Source: Ideonella benzenivorans
Lineage (GTDB): Bacteria > Pseudomonadota > Gammaproteobacteria > Burkholderiales > Burkholderiaceae_C
Assembly (NCBI RefSeq): GCF_020387415.1
Contig: NZ_JAGWCB010000020.1
Location: 186,001-250,000, forward strand
Direction of reading: 5' to 3'
Length of the DNA: 64,000 nt
Part shown: positions 58,830 through 64,000 of the stretch, piece by piece
How the letters are laid out: the number at the start of each line of letters is the position of its first letter
Position numbering within the stretch: the first letter of the stretch is position 1
Made by a program: the position numbers and the translations under genes
The notes under the pieces: model-generated
Databases searched by the model: none
Told to the model about the DNA's origin: nothing
Seen by the model: only the letters and a program-made list of their open reading frames with translations

Positions 58830-61001
58830 TCAAGGGGTGCGCACCGTGATGCGCAGGGTCACCTTGGCCGTGGCATCCGAGGCCGAGGTGATGGTGTAGA
58901 CCGCGGTCTGGTCGCTGCCGGTGCCGTTGGTCAGGGCCACCGTGTAGGCGGTGCTGGTCTTGGTGACCGAGGCCTCCGTCAGGCCATTGAGCACGCTGCT
59001 GACCGCGATGTTCGTGTTGTTGTCGCTGGCCAGGGCCACCAAGTCACCCGAGGACACCAGGATCGTCACGTCGTCCCCGGCGGCGAAGGGGCTGGCCGCC
59101 AGGGCCAAGCCATTGACGCGCACATCGACCGAGAGGTCCTTGGGCACGATGTCGAACTTCAGTGTCAGGCCGCCGGTGGTGGCACCCTGGGGCGTCACGT
59201 TCAGCACGGCCTCGGTGGCGCTGCCACTGACCAGCATCGCGTTCCAACTGTGGTTGGTGCTGTTCACATAGCGGGCCAGACCATCGCCGAAGTCGGCCGC
59301 GACGTTGATCGGCAACGTGGGCGAACCGACGGCCACCCGGTAGCCGGTCGGGATGCTGTAGGTCTTGACGTCACCGGCGGTGGCGGTGTCCGTCTGTACC
59401 ACGGTGCTGCCATCGCTGGTGAGGATCTGCAGGTTCACCGTCAGCGGGATCTGGTCGAGCACGACGTTGATCGTCACGGCCTGAGTACTGTCTGCAGCTG
59501 ACTTGGCGGTGAGCGTCAGTACCGTCGGGGCGCTGCTGCTCAGCGTGGCCGACCAGGTGTTGGCGGTCTTGGTGTAGGCGCTCTTGCTGGCGGTACCCAG
59601 CGACTCGTCGACCTGGAAGGAGACGTTGCTGTTCAAGGTTAGCGATTGGCCGGAGTTCATGTTCACCGTGGTGGCCTGACCGGCGAGCAGCGGGGCAGGG
59701 GTGACGGCAACCCCGTTGACCGCCACGCCCACCTGCAGCGGGGAGGCCGCCACGTGGACGAGGATGGTGACGACCCGGGTGCTGTCCCCTTGGGCCGTGG
59801 CGGTCAGTGTGACCGTGGTGGCCGTGCCCGCACTCAGGTTGGCCTGCCATTCGGTGCTGGACTTGCTGAAGCCGCTGGCATTGGCCGCGCCCAGCGACGA
59901 GGCGAAGTTGACCTTGATGCTGCTGTCCAGCGTCACCTGCTGGCCCGAGGCAATGCTGAGCTCATGGGTTTGGCCCGCGGTCACCGCGGTGTCGGTCTCC
60001 AAGGTGCCGTCGACCGAGACGGTCACGGCCAGCGGCTTGGGATCGATCTGCACATGGATGGTGGCCATCAACGTGGGGTCGGTGTTGGACTTCACCGCCA
60101 AGGTGGCCTCGGTGGCACTGGCGCTGGTCAGCGTGGCCGACCAGTCGGTGGCCGTCTTGGTGTAGGTCGTTTTGCTGGCCGCTTGCAGGCTCTCGTCCAC
60201 CACCATGGCCACGGCGCTGTGCAGGGCCACCTGCTGGCCGGAGCTGATGGTGAGGGTGTAGCTCTCGCCCGCCAGCACGGGGGCGGCGTTCTGGGTCACG
60301 CCATCGACCATCACGCTGACCTGCAGCGGCGTGGCGGTGATCTGCACATGCACGGTGGCACTGCGGCTGCTGTCGCCATCCACCGTCGCGGTGAAGGTGA
60401 CTTCGGTGTTCACGGCGCTGGTCAGCGTGCCCTGCCAGCCGGTCTTGGAGACGACCCGGTTGGCCACCCGGGCGTCACCGAAATCGCCGCTCAGGTTCAG
60501 GGCCACACTGGATTGCAGGGCCACCGTCTGGCCAGACTGGATGCTGACCGTGTAGTCGTCGCCATTGCCCACGGCGGTGGCGGTGCGGGTCACGCCATCG
60601 ACCAGCACGTTGATGGCCAGTGGCGTGGGCGTGACGTGCAGCACCACCGTGGCCTTCTGGTCGGGGTAGTCGCGCGAGGTGATCTGCAGCGTGACGTCGT
60701 CCTCGACCGCGCTGCTGACCAGACCGACCCAGCTGGTGGACGTCTTGGTCAAGGAGTTCAGCGTGGCCTGTCCGGGCGACTCGACGACCGCCACGCTGAT
60801 GTTGCTGTCCAGCGTGACCGTCTGGCCGGACTGGATCTGCAGGGTGGTGGTGCCACTGGCCGAGTCGGCGCTGGCAGCGCTGCCGTCCACCGACAGGTTC
60901 AGTTGCAGGGTGGGGTCCTCGGCCCGTCCGCCGCCACAGCCGACCAGCATGCCCAACATCCACAGGGCCGCCAGGCCACCTCGCAACAGACGCAACACCA
61001 T
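58830..61001 (-). CDS. Lipoprotein of seven tandem Ig-like repeats
   Basis: The 723-residue product has a lipobox near MLVGCGGG (cysteine at about residue 22). The rest is seven tandem repeats of about 95-105 residues. Each has a PLxVxVxVDG start, an SGQxVxLxS core, a KTxTxWxATL segment and a TVTLTxxxxxDSTxxxTI end. The best-matched are repeats 3 to 5; 1, 6 and 7 have drifted. I do not recognise the family. The pattern suggests a rod-like surface or periplasmic beta-sandwich protein. It lies 112 bases downstream of the response regulator gene on the same strand. Confidence 0.78.
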   Translation of the reverse strand: MVLRLLRGGLAALWMLGMLVGCGGGRAEDPTLQLNLSVDGSAASADSASGTTTLQIQSGQTVTLDSNISVAVVESPGQATLNSLTKTSTSWVGLVSSAVEDDVTLQITSRDYPDQKATVVLHVTPTPLAINVLVDGVTRTATAVGNGDDYTVSIQSGQTVALQSSVALNLSGDFGDARVANRVVSKTGWQGTLTSAVNTEVTFTATVDGDSSRSATVHVQITATPLQVSVMVDGVTQNAAPVLAGESYTLTISSGQQVALHSAVAMVVDESLQAASKTTYTKTATDWSATLTSASATEATLAVKSNTDPTLMATIHVQIDPKPLAVTVSVDGTLETDTAVTAGQTHELSIASGQQVTLDSSIKVNFASSLGAANASGFSKSSTEWQANLSAGTATTVTLTATAQGDSTRVVTILVHVAASPLQVGVAVNGVAVTPAPLLAGQATTVNMNSGQSLTLNSNVSFQVDESLGTASKSAYTKTANTWSATLSSSAPTVLTLTAKSAADSTQAVTINVVLDQIPLTVNLQILTSDGSTVVQTDTATAGDVKTYSIPTGYRVAVGSPTLPINVAADFGDGLARYVNSTNHSWNAMLVSGSATEAVLNVTPQGATTGGLTLKFDIVPKDLSVDVRVNGLALAASPFAAGDDVTILVSSGDLVALASDNNTNIAVSSVLNGLTEASVTKTSTAYTVALTNGTGSDQTAVYTITSASDATAKVTLRITVRTP

Positions 61002-61113
61002 GGGTCTTCCCGCACTCTCTTCCAGGGAACCTGCCGGCCGAAGGCGGCCGCAGTCGTTCCGGGGCGGATGGCCCCGGCGGCAGTGTAGGAGGAGACCTTC
61101 CGCGAGGGAGTCC

Positions 61114-61878
61114 CTATGTCGTTGGATGGCCGGTGTGGTGATCGTCGCCGGCCAGGGCCTGGAACAGGTAGCCCACCCCGCGCACGGTGTGGATCAGGCG
61201 GGGGGCGCGGGGATCGTCGTCGAGCTTGTGGCGCAGGCGGGACACCAGCAGGTCGATGCTGCGGTCGAGCTGCTGCACGCCCTGACCCCGGGCCAGGTCC
61301 ATCAGCTGCTGGCGGTTCAGGGTGCTGCGCGGGTGTTCCAGGAACGCGCGTAGCAGTGCGCACTCGGCTTCCGAGAGGTGGACCTGCAGACCCGTGGGCG
61401 CCTGCAGGGTGCGCGTGTCGGGGTCCAGCTGCCAGTCACCGACACGCAGCGCCGTGGCAGACGTGGGCGTGGACGGCCGGGAGCGGCGCAGCAGGGCCTG
61501 GACCCGGGCCCGCAGCTCCCCGGGGTGGAAGGGCTTGTCCAGCACCGCATCGGCCCCCAGTTCCAGGGCGACGGCCCGGTCGGCCGCGTGGCTGGCCTGC
61601 AGCAGCACCAGCACCGGCAGCGAGCCGCCGGTGGCCCGCAGCTCCCGCAGCTGCTGCCACGGGTCCGGGCCACGGCGCAGCCGCGTCTCCGGGGACAGCA
61701 CCAGCAGATCGAAGCCACGCCGGGCCGCCAGGGACACCAGGCCCATGTCGTCGGAGGGCTCGACCTGGTGGCCGCGCAGGCGCAGGCTCTGGGTCGCAGC
61801 CTCCAGGCTGTCGGCGTCGTGGTCCACCACCAGGATGCGGGCGGGGAGCCGGGGCTCGGGGGCAATGTGGGACTTCAT
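61114..61878 (-). CDS. OmpR/PhoB-family regulator without phospho-acceptor aspartate
   Basis: The start at 61878 (MKSHIAPEP) gives 254 residues. A receiver-like domain covers about 12-128 and a winged-helix C-terminal domain about 145-240 (TLNRQQLMDLARGQGVQQLDRSIDLLVSRLRHKLDDDPRAPRLIHTVRGVGY). In the receiver, the motif that should end with the phosphorylated aspartate reads DLLVLS, so Ser62 stands in its place. The acidic pair reads Asp19-His20, and the conserved Thr/Ser position is a glutamine. The lysine (VLDKPF) is kept. It is probably regulated without phosphorylation. No histidine kinase is adjacent. Confidence 0.88.
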   Translation of the reverse strand: MKSHIAPEPRLPARILVVDHDADSLEAATQSLRLRGHQVEPSDDMGLVSLAARRGFDLLVLSPETRLRRGPDPWQQLRELRATGGSLPVLVLLQASHAADRAVALELGADAVLDKPFHPGELRARVQALLRRSRPSTPTSATALRVGDWQLDPDTRTLQAPTGLQVHLSEAECALLRAFLEHPRSTLNRQQLMDLARGQGVQQLDRSIDLLVSRLRHKLDDDPRAPRLIHTVRGVGYLFQALAGDDHHTGHPTT

Positions 61879-61963
61879 GGCGCAGTTCGGGTTTTCCTGA
61901 AGTGCAAGCCTAAGCGCTGCCCCCCGGGGCTGCCGAGAGAGTTGGGGCCACGTACAGGCCTCA

Positions 61964-61979
61964 TTTACCCGGCGTTTAC
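61964..61979. promoter_or_regulatory. Direct-repeat site of OmpR/PhoB type upstream of the regulator
   Basis: TTTAC occurs at 61964-61968 and again at 61975-61979, an 11-base period. This is the spacing used by dimers of OmpR/PhoB-type winged-helix proteins. The site lies 85-100 bases before the regulator start and in the region shared with uvrA, so it could serve autoregulation. Confidence 0.45.
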
Positions 61980-62110
61980 ATTGCGACACGTGCGGGGTCT
62001 CATCCGGGCGGCGAGGCAAAGGAAATGGCCTGTGGACGCCCCTGGGGATGTGGCCCGTGTCAACATAGGCGGTTGATCCCCGCCCTTGGCACCACCTCTA
62101 CGTCTCCGTC

Positions 62111-64000
62111 ATGTCCTCCGGCCTGATTCACATCCGCGGCGCCCGCCAGCACAACCTCAAGAACCTGGACCTGGACATCCGCACCGGCGAGATGACGGTG
62201 GTCACCGGCCCCAGCGGCTCGGGCAAGTCCAGCCTGGTGTTCGACACCCTCTACGCCGAGGGCCAGCGCCGCTACGTCGAGACCTTCTCGGCCTACGCCC
62301 GCCAGTTCCTGGACCGCATGGACCGGCCGGCGGTGGACAAGGTCGAGGGCGTGCCCCCGGCCATTGCGATCGACCAGACCAACCCGGTGCGCACCAGCCG
62401 CTCCACGGTGGGCACGATGACCGAGCTGAACGACCACCTGAAGCTGCTGTTCGCCCGGGCCGCCCAGCTGTTCGACCGCCAGACCGCGCTGCCGGTGCGG
62501 CACGACAACCCGGAGACCATCTACCAGGAGCTGCAGGCCCGCGCCGCGGCAGCGGGGGATCCGAGGTTGGTGTTCACTTTTCCCGTCGAGCTGCCGGCCA
62601 ATACGACGGCCGAGCAGCTGGAACAGTGGCTGGCCGCCAGTGGCTTCAGCCGGGTGCAGGCCGAACGGGTCGCGGGCGACCACAAGCTGCTTGACGTGGT
62701 GGCCGACCGGCTGCGCCTGGGCAACGCCGAGCGCGTCCGGGTGATGGAGGCCATTGAGCTGTGCCTCAAGCGCGGCCAGGGCCTGATCACCGTCTATGCC
62801 CTGCACGAGGAGGGTGAGCCCGCACTCTGGAAATTCAGCACCGGCCTGCACTGCCCGGACAGCGACCTGCGCTACAGCGAGCCCCAGCCGGCCCTGTTCA
62901 GCTTCAACTCCGCCTACGGCGCCTGTGAGACCTGCCGCGGCTTTGGCCGGGTGATCGGGGTCGATTTCGGTCTGGTCATCCCGGACGAGAAGAAGACCCT
63001 GCGCAACGGCGCGATCAAGCCGATGCAGACCCCGGCCTGGAAGGAATGCCAGGACGATCTGGTGAAGTACGCGGGGGATGCCGGCATCCCCCGCGACACG
63101 GCCTGGAACCAGCTGACCCCGGCGCAACGCGACTGGGTGCTGGAAGGCTCGCCCAACTGGGCCGGCAACTGGCACAAGCAGTGGTACGGGGTGCGCCGCT
63201 TCTTCGAGTACCTGGAGAGCAAGTCCTACAAGATGCACATCCGGGTGCTCTTGTCCAAGTACCGCAGCTACACCCCCTGCACCGTCTGCGGCGGGGCGCG
63301 GCTGAAGCTGGAGGCCCTGCTCTGGCGCGTGGGCTCCAAGGCGGATGCCGACGCCGTGCTGCCGCCGGAAAAGCGCTTTCTGCCCCAGGGTGTGGGCTGG
63401 CGCCGCGATCAGTTGGAGGCGCTGCCGGGTCTGTCCCTGCACGACCTGATGCTGCTGCCGCTGGAACGGCTGCGCCGCTTCTTCGACCGGCTGACCCTGC
63501 CCGATGCGCTGCGCGACGAGGCCTTCAAGCTGCTGCTCGAAGAGGTGCAGCACCGCCTGAAGTACCTGTGCGACGTGGGCCTGGGCTACCTGACGCTGGA
63601 CCGTCAGAGCCGCACCCTGTCGGGCGGCGAGGTGCAGCGCATCAACCTGACCACCGCGCTGGGCACCTCGCTGGTCAACACCCTGTTCGTGCTGGACGAG
63701 CCCTCCATCGGCCTGCACCCGCGCGACATGAACCGCATCGTCCAGGCCATGCATCGCCTGCGCGACGCCGGCAACACCCTGGTGGTGGTGGAGCACGACC
63801 CGGCGGTGATGCTGGCGGCAGACCGCCTGATCGACATGGGCCCCGGCCCGGGCGAGAAGGGCGGGCAGATCGTCTTCGACGGCGCGCCCGAGCAGGCCCG
63901 TGAGGCCGACACCCTGACCGGCGCCTACCTGGGCGCGCGCAAGTCGGTGGGCATGGGCATTCGCCGCTTCGTCGAACCCGGCACGCCGCGCCTCATCCTG
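62111..64000 (+). CDS. UvrA-family excinuclease/ABC ATPase, atypical (partial)
   Basis: ATG at 62111 opens a frame that runs off the window end, giving 630 codons so far. The N-terminal nucleotide-binding domain has Walker A GPSGSGKSS at 33-41. The ABC signature LSGGEVQRINL and Walker B FVLDEPSIGLHPRD lie near residues 500-540. The first zinc module reads Cys248-x2-Ser251...Cys272-x2-Cys275, so its second cysteine is lost. The segment NPVRTSRSTVGTMTEL replaces the standard UvrA version. These features fit the second, longer UvrA class of Burkholderiales and Xanthomonads rather than repair UvrA itself. The second half is outside the window. Confidence 0.85.
   Translation, partial: MSSGLIHIRGARQHNLKNLDLDIRTGEMTVVTGPSGSGKSSLVFDTLYAEGQRRYVETFSAYARQFLDRMDRPAVDKVEGVPPAIAIDQTNPVRTSRSTVGTMTELNDHLKLLFARAAQLFDRQTALPVRHDNPETIYQELQARAAAAGDPRLVFTFPVELPANTTAEQLEQWLAASGFSRVQAERVAGDHKLLDVVADRLRLGNAERVRVMEAIELCLKRGQGLITVYALHEEGEPALWKFSTGLHCPDSDLRYSEPQPALFSFNSAYGACETCRGFGRVIGVDFGLVIPDEKKTLRNGAIKPMQTPAWKECQDDLVKYAGDAGIPRDTAWNQLTPAQRDWVLEGSPNWAGNWHKQWYGVRRFFEYLESKSYKMHIRVLLSKYRSYTPCTVCGGARLKLEALLWRVGSKADADAVLPPEKRFLPQGVGWRRDQLEALPGLSLHDLMLLPLERLRRFFDRLTLPDALRDEAFKLLLEEVQHRLKYLCDVGLGYLTLDRQSRTLSGGEVQRINLTTALGTSLVNTLFVLDEPSIGLHPRDMNRIVQAMHRLRDAGNTLVVVEHDPAVMLAADRLIDMGPGPGEKGGQIVFDGAPEQAREADTLTGAYLGARKSVGMGIRRFVEPGTPRLIL

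Overview
This is a high-GC window (C- and G-rich third codon positions throughout) from a betaproteobacterium. It is most likely Burkholderiales of the Ideonella/Rubrivivax/Leptothrix kind. The basis is gene content and order: ABC-2 transporter, bolA, murA and his genes in line; a short-form hisG; a type II secretion cluster with gspC divergent from gspG-to-F; ErpA beside rplM-rpsI; and polyhydroxyalkanoate genes. No database search was possible, so the genus is an inference. I see no tRNA, rRNA, CRISPR array, insertion sequence or phage gene. The window reads as core chromosome with a few lineage-specific inserts.

Layout. 1-5.4 kb: end of a TPR-like protein, an M20 amidohydrolase, then a tight operon of a molybdopterin oxidoreductase, a zinc-peptidase lipoprotein and a PHA-granule small protein, convergent with an acyl-CoA-binding protein that has a palindromic operator beside a TetR gene. 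6.2-14.9 kb: ABC transporter, bolA, murA, hisG-D-C-B-H-A. The histidine run stops at hisA; hisF, hisI and hisE do not follow. 14.9-22.6 kb: secreted S51 peptidase, 2Fe-2S ferredoxin, a NUDIX/metallo-beta-lactamase fusion, htpG behind an excellent sigma-32 promoter, a lone CZB protein, a SrkA-type kinase and a GNAT. 22.7-29.5 kb: rplM-rpsI, erpA, anmK, an M23 peptidase, tyrS, FKBP isomerase, dtd. 29.5-34.8 kb: mprF overlapping acvB, which pairs lysyl-phosphatidylglycerol synthesis/flipping with its likely hydrolase, and a DUF4197 gene. 34.8-43.4 kb: iron alcohol dehydrogenase, POT peptide transporter, 5'-nucleotidase, SPFH/NfeD pair, an N-terminally shortened MgtC, an AAA ATPase and a chemoreceptor. 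43.4-54.9 kb: a complete structural type II secretion cluster (F, E, D, N, M, L, K, J, I, H, G and divergent C), with no prepilin peptidase. 54.9-64 kb: a secreted protein of unknown function, an enoyl-CoA hydratase, an extracellular 3-hydroxybutyrate oligomer hydrolase, a seven-repeat lipoprotein, a response regulator lacking the phospho-acceptor aspartate, and the start of an unusual UvrA.

How the parts fit. Storage-polymer metabolism appears at both ends (PHA-granule protein, oligomer hydrolase, acyl-CoA-binding protein, enoyl-CoA hydratase). The type II system could export secreted hydrolases such as the oligomer hydrolase. Envelope upkeep is a second theme (murA, anmK, M23 peptidase, mprF-acvB, SPFH-NfeD). 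The less ordinary items are the mprF-acvB cassette, the aspartate-less regulator with its own direct-repeat site next to a repeat lipoprotein, the shortened MgtC, the UvrA with a cysteine-to-serine change in its zinc module, and stop-codon palindromes at nearly every convergent gene end.
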